From: Limonium bicolor
Lineage: Eukaryota > Streptophyta > Magnoliopsida > Caryophyllales > Plumbaginaceae
Assembly: GCA_023374045.1 (NCBI GenBank)
Contig: CM041777.1
Span: forward strand, 459,290,251 to 459,354,250
Reading direction: 5' to 3'
Length of the DNA stretch: 64,000 nt
Part shown: positions 25,354-37,797 of the stretch, in pieces
Numbering within the stretch: the stretch's first letter is position 1
How the letters are laid out: the number at the start of each line of letters is the position of its first letter
The notes under the pieces: model-generated
The model's input: only the letters and a program-made list of their open reading frames with translations
What the model was told of the DNA's origin: nothing
The model's database searches: none
Position numbers and translations under genes: made by a program

Positions 25354-27989
25354 TGAAATAGCCGGGAATTGCAGGTTAGGAATGATATAGCATATAGTTT
25401 GATTAATGTGACTGAGGTTAGTATCATAGTGGCCTGAGGAAATTAGCTATATTTCTTCATTAGGTTATTCTTATTCCTAAAAATATCCGCGATTGTCTAC
25501 AGTCCCAAAATCCTTAATTTGCATATTGTCATTGATGATACTATTATTTAAAATATTATTTCGACCCCTCTTCAATGTGTCAACGTTGTTTGAAAGTCTT
25601 TGAATGTGTTCCTAATTTAATTTGCATTTAATTGGGTGTTTTAATGTAGAATCCAAACTCGATTTTACTTCCCGTTATAAATTATTTCTAATTACAAAAA
25701 GTTCAAATCCCTTTTGACTTCCTTAGTTTAATAATAAATCCTTCTCTTGATTTTGTTGTTATTAGAATTCTAGAATCTCCTTTATCGTTATGATAACCTC
25801 TCACTAGAATTACTATCCTATTCTATCTAATTTATTTTCATTCCAATCTCCTTTCTATTTCGAATAAATGGTTAATAAATGATTCCCTATTATACTCTCT
25901 CTCTCATCTTGTTACAACGATCTATTTTCTCAACAAATTCCAAATTATGAAAGTTATTCCCGAATTTCTAAGAAAGAAGTTGTTAGAGGTTTGACTCCAT
26001 CCTGATGTTTCTCAAACGTTATGTTGTTGTATAAATTTAACTATTTATTTATATTTTCTTTTCTAAACTATTTGAGTTCCATAACTATTTAACTCTTTTA
26101 TTTTAAAATGAATGATTATTATTTGTCTTAACAATACTGATTTCCCTTATTCCTATAATTTATTATTTATATCACGATCTTCACCACTACGCTTCACCCT
26201 CATCACGGCGCTTCTACGCTTTTGCTCTCCCAAACTTTATTCACGCATCTTCTTTCTTGAGCTCTCAAAATTCACGTTCTCCATTCTACCTTTGCTGGAG
26301 CATTTCCCTTGGTGCCAATTAGGAATTCGACTGGGTAAAGTATTTCTGCTTGGTAGTTTATTTATTTATTCGATTGTGACTAGTAGCGTCTGATTGCTGG
26401 TTATATATATATATATATATATCTAGACTCCAATTACGCCGACGAGTGCTTCTACTAATCCTGAGGTGATAGACTGTTGAGGTGAATTGATTTATCAGGT
26501 AAATTCTATGCTCAATGAATTTGACTGTGGTTTTACAAAATATTGGAAAAGGGTTCCGCTGTGCTTTTGTGACGATTGCGTTTTGGAGATTGGGGATTGT
26601 TCCCACGATTTGGAATTGAGCAATTGGTTTGTGCTGTGGTTTTTGATTCTAGATTTTGGGAGTCTTTCACAGGTTGTATTCTATTATTCGGGAGCCCATA
26701 GGAGCTCCCCATGATTGTTATTATTTACGCTGCACACATTGTTGCAGTTAAGCCATTTGATCTACTCTATGTTACTGCTGTCTCATAGGGGGTGTGCACA
26801 CTTAAGGACTTAGGGTGAGGTGGTTGTTTGACGGTCCCATAGGTGACTGTCCTCTTGTTTGGGGTCCCATAGGTGACCCCGTGTTTGGTATTGTGGTGAT
26901 CTCCTGATGAAAGCTCCCTGTTGTGATTTTAAATGTTGTTTTGGATTCTTGAAATTCGTCTAATGTTCACCAAATTATTCCTCTCTGATTGGTAAACGGC
27001 AAATGAGGTTCTAAAACGTATTTTACGGATTGAGATAGTCTTTACTCAGTTTTTTTGATTTGTGCGATCCTTTCTGTGTTTTTGTCTATGTTTTATGATC
27101 GTTGGTATGGACGACTAAGTTTGGGGATTGGGACAGTGAATCACATAGCATAGGAATAAGGAGTTATTGAGACAATGTCTGAATTACGATGTTATAGAAG
27201 TATTGTGACGTTTTCCAAAGGATTTATATTTTGGTCTTTGATTAGCTTCTGCGTAAGTTGAATTAACATTTGTTTTGAGGTATTTAGTTCTTTAGCCTGA
27301 GCACCAATGGGGATTGGGTGTGGCGATAATGCCCCGGAGGTTTTTGAATCCGCTGCTTTTTTAAGATTACATTCGTTATGGTGGTTACTAATAAGTATTT
27401 TTAACAGTTTACGAATTGACCTTATGGAGTTTGAGCTTTGTGACGAGGTACTTATTTGGCAACATTTTCCATTTAAATGTCTTTCATATTGTTGTTATGG
27501 TTTATATAAGTGTTTTGGTGGTTTTTGGGTTCTGTTTATGTTTTAAAAACTGCATTTAAGGACCTGTCCGAAGGTCCGTCCGGACATCCATGTTCGGACA
27601 GGCCCCGAAAGTTTTCAAAGGATTTCGTCATTTGGTTGTGTCCGAACATCTGTCTGAGCATCAACGTTCGGACACACCCATCTATTTTCTCTGGTTTTGC
27701 TTCGACTTATGTCCGAATGCCAAAGATTCAGACACATGTTCGGACTTTACGCGTATCTGATTTCCGAAAGCGTCCGAACATCCGTCCGAGCTTCGATGTT
27801 CAGACATCTGTCTGATTTTAATTTATGAAGTCTCGACTTGTGTCTCAACGTTGATGTACGGACACAAGTTCGGACAGGGTGCTGTTTTGACCATAACTTG
27901 TTCGTTCAAGCTCCGTTTTGACTTCTGTTTGCGTCGTTGGATTTGTATTTTCTTAAGCTATCATTTGAGGTAAAATCCACGGTGTTACA
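25354..27989 (+). repeat. 3' LTR of the Tekay element
   Basis: 2,636 bp direct repeat of 12737-15338, ending GGTGTTACA before TSD CAAAC. Its TA microsatellite (about 26404-26422) is longer, and a ~30-bp stretch near 26916-26945 is absent from the 5' LTR. The palindrome array copy lies at about 27567-27880. Confidence 0.95.
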
Positions 27990-27994
27990 CAAAC

Positions 27995-28127
27995 ACACGT
28001 TGAACAAATAAAACACAAATAAATTAACAAAATAAAATTAACTAAAATAAGATAAACAAAAAATAAATAACGAAAAATAAAGACTAAACTAAATAACCGT
28101 GCCTCCCCGGCAACGGCGGCAAAAACT
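27995..28127 (-). other. PBS and start of the Athila leader
   Basis: Read on minus, TTTTTGCCGCCGTTGCCGGGG (28105-28125) follows the 5' LTR end at 28128, matching the Athila-type PBS form with one change from the LARD version. The remainder is A-rich leader cut by the Tekay insertion. Confidence 0.82.
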
Positions 28128-29603
28128 TGTTGGGATAATAACCTAACAGCAAGTGTACCGGTCAATTCTAGCAAGTTTTAATAGAGAATATTCCCTAAGT
28201 ATCGAACCAGAGGAGGCGATGTCTAGTTTAAATCTTTACTAAACGAAAAGAAATAAAAGGCTAAATAACAAATTAACACAGGAAATTGGGGGTTTTGATT
28301 TGATAATAAATAAAAACTGTAAACAGATTGTAAAACAGTAAAAAGCAAGAAAATAATTGTTTTGAACTGATTGGGAAAGAAATCCCGGTTTACTACTTCT
28401 CCTTAAATCTGTAATTCCTATCCCTAAGTGATTTCCAAGACAATTCTGAGTAAAACCCTAGAACAAAGATAATTTACCTTCGCTCTCCCGCTTAGCAAAT
28501 TCTAGTTAGCAAAGACCGAATTCTAACTCTCATTACAAACCCACTGTTTACTAACCGCCTTAAGAACAATCTAGATTATCGGTCAATTAGCAAATTAGAG
28601 GAATTACCGTCTCTAAACTAACCGGTTATTTTCCTGTATTCAATTGAAAGCCGCAGTCGTCACATATAAGCTAACAAAATACTAATCTTTATAATTGGCC
28701 AGATTATAACGATTAAAGAAATTAAGCAAGGAAAATAACTTTACTCAATAGAATTGCAGTAAATCACAAAGGAACAGAAATAGTCAATTTAGGGATACAT
28801 AGCAAACCGGAATCTAAGGAACTACTCAGCCATTGACATGATTACAATAAGCAAAACTGTAGTTAGTAGTAATAAAGAAACAAGAAGAAACTCTGTTCTG
28901 AGACTTCTGGTGAAGTCTCCATGTTGAACTCTCTTCTCTGCTCTTCTCCAAACTCTCGATCAGAACAAATCTCAAACTATGCTATTCTCTCTGTTGTATC
29001 ATGACAATTTGTGGTGTATCCAAGCATATCTCTCACGTTGGCAAGCCTCTCCTTTTATAAGAATGAGAATTCTATCTTTTATCTCTTCCTTTATACACGC
29101 GGCACTTAAAGATAAATAATAAAACTCAGTTATTTCGAAACAGATCTCCGGTGCTCCGCTTATATTGGTCCGGGTTTGCAAACAAGTACGCAAACCCGGA
29201 CCACCACTAAAACTCGGCAGAAGGTTCTCGCTTGAGGATGGTCTGGGTTTGCAAACAAGTACGCAAACCCGGACCACATCTGAAACTAGGCAGAGAGATC
29301 TTCGACGAGATGGTCCGGGTTTACAAAGTAGGATACAAACCCGGACCATCAATAAAACACGGCAGTAGTAGATGAAATTCAGCCTTTAACTCTGGTTCGA
29401 CTTCCACTTGTTGCCTCAACCTCTAAAATCTTCATTTAAGCACTTTGTTGAGCATTTTATCTTGAAAACATATCAAATCGATCATTGGAGACAAATTTAA
29501 CAATAAAGTGTAAATAAAGCATTAAAGAGGGAAGTTAATGTCATAATGTAGATAATTAAGCATGAATTAGCCTAGTAAACTCAGATAAATTTCCGACTTA
29601 TCA
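28128..29603 (-). repeat. 5' LTR of the Athila-like element
   Basis: On minus it starts TGATAAGTCGG at 29603 and ends TATCCCAACA at 28128, 1,476 bp, directly next to the PBS. It carries a three-unit palindrome array at 29166-29348. The partner 3' LTR is outside the window. Open frames within it are produced by the palindromes. Confidence 0.88.
29166..29348. repeat. Three-unit TGGTCCGGGTTTGC palindrome array in the Athila LTR
   Basis: Units at 29166-29203, 29239-29276 and 29311-29348, period 72-73 bp. Each is an inverted pair GGTCCGGGTTTGC...GCAAACCCGGACC (the third reads TTTAC/ACAAA) around a loop of about 10 bases. Confidence 0.92.
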
Positions 29604-31448
29604 AAGGAGTAGGACCGAAGGCTACATAAATCCCAAAGCATCTAATGCGCAAAACAGAACAAATGTCTAACTGAAGCTTAGGCGTAAACAAAGCTCCAAA
29701 AGGGAATAAGGATAGAAGATCCCACGAGCTCAATCTGCATAAGAGTAAAGGGTGAGCTACACAGCCCAGTAAGCAGTGGACGTCCTCAAGGAAGCCCACT
29801 CAAAACAAAAGTAGAAGTTTGCATAAGCAGAGGGAAGTGCATGCTATTCGTAAATAGACAGAACAATAACAACGGATAAGAAATCAGAGTAGAATACTAA
29901 ATCAAAATCACAGTCGGACTTTCAGAATCAGAGACAAAAGGCGGGACACTAGATACACGCTAGCACAATAGAAGGACTCACATAACATCCTATGGATCAG
30001 AAGATCCCACAACAGAAGCCGTAGATTCAGCTAACAGACCCGTCAGTCAAATAATGTCTTAAGGGAGACCCTAAGGAGCTTAATCAGAAGGAATTCCTGC
30101 ACAGCATGCTACGGGACATCCCGACCCGACTATCCAAGGCTCAGAAGCAATGTAACTAGGTCCCAAAATAATAAGTTCATAATACAGATCTCAAGTGCAT
30201 AAAAATGCATATAAATAGCATAGGAAGCTTGTACACTGATAGGGGAATCCAACCCCACAAACGGAATTCAAATCGGAGCTGAAACGGAAAAGTTACACAA
30301 AAACAGAGGCGTGTCCGAACATGCATGTTCGGACAGAGGCCGAGAATCAGAAGTCGCGAAAAAGCCAATGTCCGAACTTACGTCTGAGCATCAAAGTTCA
30401 GACGTAAGTCAAGAGTTGAAATCTCGTGGAAACGTTATGTCCGAACTTACGTCCGAACATCAAAGTTCGAACATAAGTCGAGAGTCAGAAAACAAAATGT
30501 CGTCGTGTCCGAACTTGCGTCTGACCTTGCATGTTCGGACACATGTCAAAGTTCAGAATTAAAAACTGTCCTCGCACTCTTTCGGAACTTCAAAGTTTGG
30601 AAAGAAGTTCAGAGGCTTCAAAATCCAGAAATCAGAAGCACGCCCAACGACACGTCCGAACTTACAAGTTCGGACGCATGTTCGGATGGCACAAAGCAGA
30701 CAGTTCGTCGATTGAAACAGAGACACGAAAATTCACAAAATCAAGTCCCAAACTCACCCAAATTTGTAGAAACACAAAACAGTACCCTCGGGGGTTTAAC
30801 CACTTGATTAACAACGCAAATCCAATGTAAAATCACACAAATGCATCACAATATCGGTCCAGAAAATGAGAATCAATCCAGTCCCCGAGGGTAAGCAAAC
30901 AACCAAGATTCCATCCCCTACTTACATCGAATTTGCAGAGTCGGAACAGTCCAAACGATGTCGGCAACTAGACGAACGGAACACAGTAGAGGAGACGCAC
31001 AAAGCACCACTGAATTCATCAACAATGGCAACCAAAAATCAGAAAACTGCTCCTCCCCAAATCAAGAATGAAACCACCAAAATTCCATAGATTACAAACC
31101 TGAACACTGTCCGAGGAACAGTCCAAGCAGCAGCAGAAAAATCAGCAAGGAACGCAGCACAACAATTGGAACTCACACCAGGGAATTGAGAGAGAAGAGG
31201 AAGCGGTCAAAACTGTCGATAAACACATGTCGATGAAGAAAACTGATCGGGAATTGTAAAAAGAAAAATGAGTCTTCTTTTCATTAATAATACCTTACCA
31301 AAATAACAAGGGAGAGAAAATGACCTCCTTAGCCCTCTCTTGTAATTCAATGCCCCAGCTGTCCCTAAATACTAGAAGACACCAAATACGAAAGACAACA
31401 TAAACTGAAACATTAGAAAATCTACAACGAGAAACGCAGGTTATTACA
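29604..31448 (-). mobile_element. LTR fragment (Tekay-like, minus strand), interrupted by Athila
   Basis: On minus this appears to begin TGTAATAACC at 31448 and to be cut at 29604, where the Athila LTR begins. It contains TGTCCGAAC/GTTCGGACA palindromes (30312-30690) followed on minus by text resembling the end of the Tekay LTR (tttgacttccgttt-like). The other part should lie beyond the left end of the Athila element, outside the window. The 31448 boundary is tentative. No coding potential seen. Confidence 0.6.
30312..30690. repeat. TGTCCGAAC palindrome array in the LTR fragment
   Basis: TGTCCGAAC-type starts near 30312, 30369, 30438, 30506 and 30652, each paired with GTTCGGAC or a mutated form within about 35 bases. 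Spacing is 57-69 bp, with one double-length gap. Confidence 0.87.
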
Positions 31449-31608
31449 TATATGGTGATGATACTACAATATTTATGTAATAGCTATGATGATGGGCCAG
31501 TGCTCTATATCTGAGTTCACCATTTTCATAAGCAATGATGACAAATCTGTGGTCTGAGCATAATTGACCTGTTGTTCTGGTCCTGATCAATGCAATGTCT
31601 GTTGTAGT

Positions 31609-32013
31609 ATGTCTTCATTAAACAATTGAAACAGCGAGAGCTTGTTCACATTCGCTAATATGAAGTGCAAGTGCACTAGGAATGTGAAGCTGCACATTGC
31701 CTTAACTGTAGAGAATCTTGGAAAGTTGTTCTATATCATTGTACTGTCATTATGGCCTATTCAAATGGTGCATGAAGGGGAACTGAACAGACACCTATTG
31801 AGCAACAGCTGGTATGGTGAAGAGGTGAATGGCCCCAACGTTGATGTGTTGAAGGTACTCGAAGAGATCAAAGATCTTAGACAGGAGTTGAGAGATTTGA
31901 AAACGTTTCTTCATACACTAAGAGGTAGTCACAATGCTGGATTCCCTAGGTTTTTTATGAGTATCTGTGCAGTAGTTGTAGTGATTGCTCTGATTATTTT
32001 TAAGCCGATCTAG
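31609..32013 (+). pseudogene. GRF-type zinc-finger protein pseudogene (host-gene remnant)
   Basis: ATG at 31609 opens a frame with TGA at 31627-31629; the rest is open to TAG at 32011-32013. Residues include KCKC...NVKLHIALTVENLGKLFY, which resembles the first half of a plant GRF zinc finger (paired Cys, then GK.FY). The second pair of Cys is missing, and a two-base insertion near a TGG-TGCATGAA stretch would explain the lost Trp-His part. A charged coiled-coil-like helix (VLEEIKDLRQELRDLKTFL) and a C-terminal hydrophobic helix (about 17 residues, FFMSICAVVVVIALIIF) follow, as in many plant GRF-domain small proteins. Recognition rests on pattern memory only. Confidence 0.5.
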
Positions 32014-32216
32014 TTTGTAGTTGATGGTGGGATTGTAATGGACCTAATTAAGTATTGAAGTAGTCTTGTGGAGTTGGAGTTGTTATTTATGCATATTGTA
32101 GTGATTGCTATGTTTGTGGTTGTTGCTGATGTAGTTTGTAGTTGATGGTGGGATTTTAATGGACCTGATTTAGTATTGAAGTAGTCTTTTGGATTTGGAG
32201 TTGTTATATATGCATT
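31975..32216 (+). repeat. 121-bp tandem duplication downstream of the GRF pseudogene
   Basis: TAGTTTGTAGTTGATGGTGG occurs at 32011 and again at 32132, and flanking bases match over about 120 bp with roughly 10% differences. The duplication overlaps the end of the pseudogene frame and its 3' region. The bases 32217-32260 hold nothing recognisable. Confidence 0.8.
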
Positions 32217-32260
32217 TTAGTAGTTACATAATGTAACAAACCAGTTTAAGTAATGAATGT

Positions 32261-34196
32261 TGAAATACCCCTAACCTTAAAAACATAATCAAATGATCTA
32301 TTAATGATCTAAGATGTTAATAACATCTAAATACCATTGGGGAACAATCTAAAGATCTCAACAAGGCAAAACATGCCATAAGATCGGTAAAGCCAAAAAT
32401 GTGCTTTAAGAAACCATAGAGATTGTATGACCTCAATTAGGATCCAAAGTGGATTGATAAGTATTATAATTATGTAATGAACACTATAAAACTATTCTCA
32501 AAGGAAACCAAGCTCTAAAACATGTTGTAACACAAAATGTGCTTTAAAATTCCTTAAAGCACGTTTTTAAGAAAATTGACTTTCTGAGTGGGTTTTGAGT
32601 GGTGTAAGGCATTGTATTAGACCTTGTTATACTAATGTACTATAATTTACCACATTATAAGGCCTAAATCCAAGATTTCAAAAAAAAATCAGAAATATGG
32701 CATTCATTTATGAATAGTAATCCAAATAGTGCATTTTTAATCAAAATTGACTAAGTCTAGTCAATGGTCAATACATGACTCATCTATATCCTAAATGAGG
32801 CGGCAGCTTAAGGCATGGAGAATAGCACATTCAACTTTAATCAAAATATCTAGCCAATTTGGTGAATCACCATTTACTATTCCATTTTCTACTTTTCATT
32901 CATTAAAACACATTTTCTTTCTTTCTCTTTCCTCTTGTCCCCTTTCAGCCAAACCTTTAGCAGTTCCTAAACCTCTCAAGCTGTGTTCTTGAGCATTCAA
33001 GGCAAATCAACCTCTTTTCCACCTAAGGTGATGGTTTTAGGCATATTTTAGCTCTTTTTCTTCATCTCTTCATCACCTACACATGGAGCTTATAATCTAT
33101 CACTTTCCATGGCTTATTCTCAGTGTTTTAAACCTTGACAACATCTATTCTCGGCTGAAGCAAGTTTTGGGACCAAGGTGGTCAAAATTACATTATAAGG
33201 TAAAAAACATACCTTAAGGATTCTTACTCTTCATCTGGTTTATTCTTCTGTTTCTATGAATATCACTTATAATCTTCATATTTTCATGTTGATTCAGTGT
33301 GTTAACCATTTGGAGCAAGGGTGGCGCGAAATCAAAGGAAAAATCAGTTCTTTAAGGCATTTTGCCAAGGTAAAACCTATTACCATAGCACCTTGCTTGT
33401 TGTCTAGCCTATTTCACATGTTTTATGGTGAATTTAACACCATATGTGTTCTTGATTCAGGCCAAACCCTTTGGAGATTACCTTTCATTTTAAGGTGAAT
33501 TTTTGCCTTAAATCTTACATTTAATTGTTCTTTATGGTTAGCTCATGCTTGGAGTGTAACCATATCTTATTTTAATGTATTAAACATGTTTAAGTGCTGT
33601 GTGATTTTTCCTCCAAGCCGGCGAGTTGGGTTTTTAGGGCTAAACCAAGGTATAAACACCTTAAACTTATGATTTATGATTTTCAGCTCATATAATATAT
33701 GTGCCGAGAGTGGAGATGATTAATGGGTGATTTTAACCTATTATAAAAAAATGACTTAGATAAATTAAGCTAGTCATTTAGTGATTTAATTAACATAATG
33801 GTCAAATTATGACATTATGTGGAAAATAAATAAGCTACAGCAAGGCCGAGAGTTATAGTATATTTTGAGCTATTTACGTGTAATTTTATGTTATAAAGCA
33901 AAGTTGTATAAGGTATGTCATTAGGCCACTTTAATTTTAGTTAAAAGCTTATTTAATTTAATTTATGCTTATATAATTAAGTTTGGGGTCAAACGGTAAT
34001 TACTGGTAAAATATAAAGCCGTGGGCTTAAATAATAGGAATTTAGGGTTTTAAAATGAATTTAATAAAAATTATAACATTTTTATAAAGTTTTGGGTCAA
34101 AATTGTAAAAATAGAAAAGTATAGGGTATAAGTAGTAATTACCGAGAGTTTGGGTTCCATTTGGCATTAGAAGTCAAAGTTGACTATATAGGAGAC
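32261..34196 (+). mobile_element. 5' portion of an LTR related to the 5.2-kb solo LTR
   Basis: Starts TGAAATACCCCTAACC and follows 18135-20273 for about 1.9 kb with many differences (for example the shared AAGTCAAAGTTGACTATATA near its end). It stops abruptly at 34196, where LTR1 of the AlkB array begins. The remaining ~3 kb is not found on the other side of the array. Confidence 0.85.
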
Positions 34197-36440
34197 TGAA
34201 ATACCCCAAACCTTGGTATGTTGGTTAAACATTAAAACATGATTTATTAAGACTAAAAAGAGTCTTAGAAACCTTAGTAAACAAATTTAAGCAAAAGGAA
34301 ACACAAATGTGCTTTAAAGTCAATAAGAGCCAAAATGTGCTCTAAGCTTGGGATAAACTTGAGTAAGACCTAATGAGCTTACCAAGACCTCATTTATATA
34401 CTAATGAACATATTAAACCAATTACCAAAGAAAACCAAGCTTGAAAACAAGTTAAAACACAAAATGTGCTTTAAGAAGTCTTAAAGCACGTTTTTGAAAA
34501 ATTGTCTTGTAAATGAGTTTTGAATGGCTAAATGTCCATCATTACTCTTAAATATATATGTGTACTATATAGTATCACATTTGGGTGGCTATATTAGTGG
34601 GAAATCAAAAATTTCACTTCTAAGTGCCTTGTTTAGGTGAATAGTACTTTTTATAAGCTAGTTTATAACATATGTTGTATTAAGTAATTAAATTGACAAA
34701 CAAAGACTATAATACCCTCATAATAATAAGGGGGCCGGTTTTCCTTAAGTGTGGTGACTCACCACTCTCTTATTAATGTATTAAGTAAGTAAAGATAAGT
34801 AAATAAACTTACTTTTTATTTAAGTAAAATATCTCTTAAAAGCAAATTCTATCTTCACTCTCATTTCTTTCCTTCATTCACACGGTTTCCCACCTCTCTT
34901 CTTCCTTCTTCCTTGTTCTCTCTCGGTAATACTACTACCACCATGGAAGTTCCAACTTTGACCACTTGCTAAATCTAGCTCACTTGTCCAAATCAAAAAC
35001 AAAGACCACCAATCTCTTCCTCTCATCAAGCTCTTCATTCCTATCTTCTCAAAACTCCAAGAGCTCCATTTCGGTGCCAAGGTGTTCTACCATTGAAGGA
35101 GCTTGAGCTTGTATTTTTACATATTGTTACTCCTTGGCTTCTAGGTAAGGAATCTCAAATAAAAACTTCATTTCCTCCTTGTTTTTGTCATGTCCGAAAA
35201 TACACATTGAAGGAGCTTTTTATGTGACTTTGTTCTAGCTTCATTCCAACCCTTCATGGACTAGGTGGAGTCCTCTCTTGCTAGATATTCAAACTCTCTT
35301 CAAAGAGCAAGGTAAAACAACTACATTAATGTTTTTGAAACAATGTAAAACTAGGGTTTACAATGAGATGGAGCTTATAGCTTGAATACTCATTTAATGT
35401 TTGTATATTGTTTAGAACTTGTCAAAGGATCAAGTACCCTATCGGTTTTCTAAAGGAAACAAGAAAGAAGTTATTTTGCAAAAGAGGTAAATCTACTAAC
35501 CTAATGTTGTTTTAATGCCTTAGGAGAAATGAGCTTATGAATGCTTATTAAAACTACCTAAAGAGCCAATGGTGAATGACTTAGTAAAGTGTTCCCAAGA
35601 GCTTAGTAAAAGGCATATGAGTTGTTGAGTGTATTTGCAGGTTAAAGGCAAATATATTGTGGAAATTCAGTGTTTATGATTTGTGCATTTTAAGGGCCTA
35701 AGAGCCATGTCATTTAAGGGCCTAAGTGCCATGCAATTTAAATTGTGCACTATATTGTGATGTAGTGCCTTGTGAGTGAAGTTTGTGTATAATAAGTACT
35801 TGATGGATTTTTAGTGTTCTTGGTTGTTTGTTGGTAAAAACAATGTGTTTTGGTTTAGTAATGTTCTAGGAGAACCTATGTCGAAATTTAGGTAACGAAT
35901 GTGAAGTTCTAGGTGTTAAAATGGATTTGATAAGTTAAGGAGTATTTAAAATGGTTAAGTGTTGTTCTTGTGTAGGAAACACGCATTAAGGTGATTTGGG
36001 GATGTAACAAGGACTTAGGCATGAGCTTGAGATTTTAGTATGTACCAAAGCCATTTTGGACTTAGGTAAATACTTAGGCAAACTTTGGTAAATTAAGGAG
36101 AAAGTGTACACTAGGAAAGAGTTCCAAGAATGATGTAAGGAGTAGGTTGGTAAGAAATAATGCTTAAGAGATGATGTTAGGATGAGGAGAAAGCATTTTG
36201 GGATAGTAGTTTTTATAGGTAAGAAAAACCATTTAGGAACTTAATGTAAAATGTTGTAAGTGTTGGTGGATTTTACAAGGAACATGAGTGACAAGTAAAA
36301 CATGGAATTATGAGTGTTTAAGATGATATTATGACACTAGAATATACCTAGGAACGTTTGGTAAGTTTTTACAATCAATGGTGGCTTTGGTGAAATTTGG
36401 CTAAGTGTTTAGAGGGTTTTAAAGGTGAGAATTTTGCCTT

Positions 36441-36760
36441 GTCCGAACTTCCGTCCGGACATGGAAGCTCGGACAGGCTCTGTTGGGCAAGGATTTTTCA
36501 CTCTCGAACTGTGTCCGAACTTCGGAAAGTCCGGACACAAGTTCGGACGTCCCTGTTGCTTTCCTTAGAATTATCCTCGAACTGTGTCCGAACTTGGGAA
36601 GTCCGGACACATGTTCGGACATATAGAATTCTGCTTTGGATTTTCCTCGACTCATGTCCGAACTTCCGAAGTCCGGACACAAGTTCGGACATGTGTCTGT
36701 TTTGGGTTTAAAGTCACGGCTTGTGTCCGAACTTGGACACTCGGACACAAGTTCGGACAG
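36441..36760. repeat. Five-unit TGTCCGAAC...GTTCGGACA palindrome array in LTR1
   Basis: Units begin at 36440, 36512, 36585, 36655 and 36724 (spacing 69-73 bp). A typical unit has TGTCCGAACTT, then GTCCGGACACAAGTTCGGAC, so it holds nested palindromes. Copies are at 46858-47177 (LTR2) and 57290-57608 (LTR3). Open frames with repeated VRT/SGH residues here are translations of the repeat. Confidence 0.95.
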
Positions 36761-37769
36761 GCCACTATATGGACCAAAAATTATTGTTTTAAGATGGGAA
36801 TTGTTACCTAAAAATAGTAGTTGGTTAGTAAAGATATTATAAGGTTATGTGAGACATGTTAGGTGGGTTTTAAAGGCAATTAAAAGGATGAAAAGATGTA
36901 ACAAGTGTAAAATAAAAGTAAACTAGTAATGTGAGTAGATAATGTTAATAATGGATTAGTGCGTTAATTAACCGACGTTACTAATGTGTATAGGATTCTC
37001 TCAAGGTGGAAACGAAACGAGGCAAGGACCAAGGTATGGTTTTCTTGCAGTCTGTTGCCTACCGGTTTACACCGGCTTGGGTGTTGTTTGCTTTTCTGCG
37101 TGTTACGACCTTATAAGACTAAGGCATGAAAAGAGTTTACAGTTGTTATACATTATGATGTTGTAAGGTTATGACTCCTTTCCCTTGGTTGTCTAACAAG
37201 ACCTAAATGTTTGCTTGTATGTGACTTAACAAAATGTTGTGTGATCACTAACAAGTGCTAACCGGGGGAGTGAGGAGTCCGGTTGTTCCGGCCACGCGTG
37301 TGATGGATGGGGGTCGATATCATATCCGGTTCGGCTCTCTTGGTGTATGTATAGGTGGTATTCCAATTTGGTTTCTACCTTCCCTTAGCTTATCCAAAGC
37401 TAGATACTGACTCACGTCGGGCCATAGGGGCATACGTATGTTATTTCGGTGTGCTTGGGATTACTATATCCGACACACCTTTGGTATAAGTTAACCGTTC
37501 TATATAACCGGACGGTAACGAGGATGGTAACGAGCTTAACATGGGATTGGTAAAAATCCCTAGGCTCTCATGGTATACTAACTATGGTGGAAGGTTCCTT
37601 GTGAGAACCGATTTTATGGTGTTATGTATTGATGTTGTGGTGCTATGCAATTTCCCTTGCTATGCTATGGTATATATATATATGTTGGATGTTCTAAAAT
37701 GAATGCCATGTTATTATGACAATTGGTTGCGCGTATCCCGGTAGTCGATGGGCTGCGCGTTAGCCATAC

Positions 37770-37797
37770 CAGCAAAGGTGCTGACCCCCTCGGGGGC
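37770..37797 (+). other. Paired hairpins in LTR1 (AGCA-aagg-TGCT, then CCCCCTCGGGGG)
   Basis: An AGCA/TGCT stem with a four-base loop is followed at once by a C5/G5 stem. A T-rich run and TTGCAG come next, near 37804-37816. Equivalent pairs are at about 48189-48216, 58617-58644, 61292-61318 and, on minus, 604-630 with different loops. Confidence 0.75.

Larger units (their letters stand above)
12737..27989 (+). mobile_element. Tekay-type (chromovirus) Ty3/Gypsy element, decayed, TSD CAAAC
   Basis: The 5' LTR is 12737-15338 and the 3' LTR is 25354-27989, flanked by CAAAC at 12732-12736 and 27990-27994. An initiator-Met-type PBS (TGGTATCAGAGC) follows the 5' LTR. The domain order gag, PR, RT, RNase H, integrase, chromodomain is that of a chromovirus; the integrase C-terminus matches the Tekay pattern. 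Coding is broken by stops, frameshifts, a deletion between RNase H and integrase, and by the solo LTR at 18135-23372. The LTRs have diverged visibly, including a ~30-bp gap and different TA-repeat lengths, so it is older than the AlkB-carrying array to the right. It has no introns and no AlkB. Confidence 0.95.

Noticed and set aside
29604..29608. TSD of the Athila element (AAGGA)
   Set aside because: The other end of the element lies outside the window, so the duplication cannot be confirmed.
36441..36760. CRISPR-like regular repeat array
   Set aside because: Plant LTR context; repeats are imperfect, spacers are also similar to one another, and no cas genes exist.
36397..36811. Several open frames rich in VRT, SGH and SEL residues in the LTRs (also 14965-15322, 30311-30830, 46814-47259, 57246-57691)
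   Set aside because: They are translations of the TGTCCGAAC/GTTCGGACA palindrome arrays on both strands, with no recognised domain.
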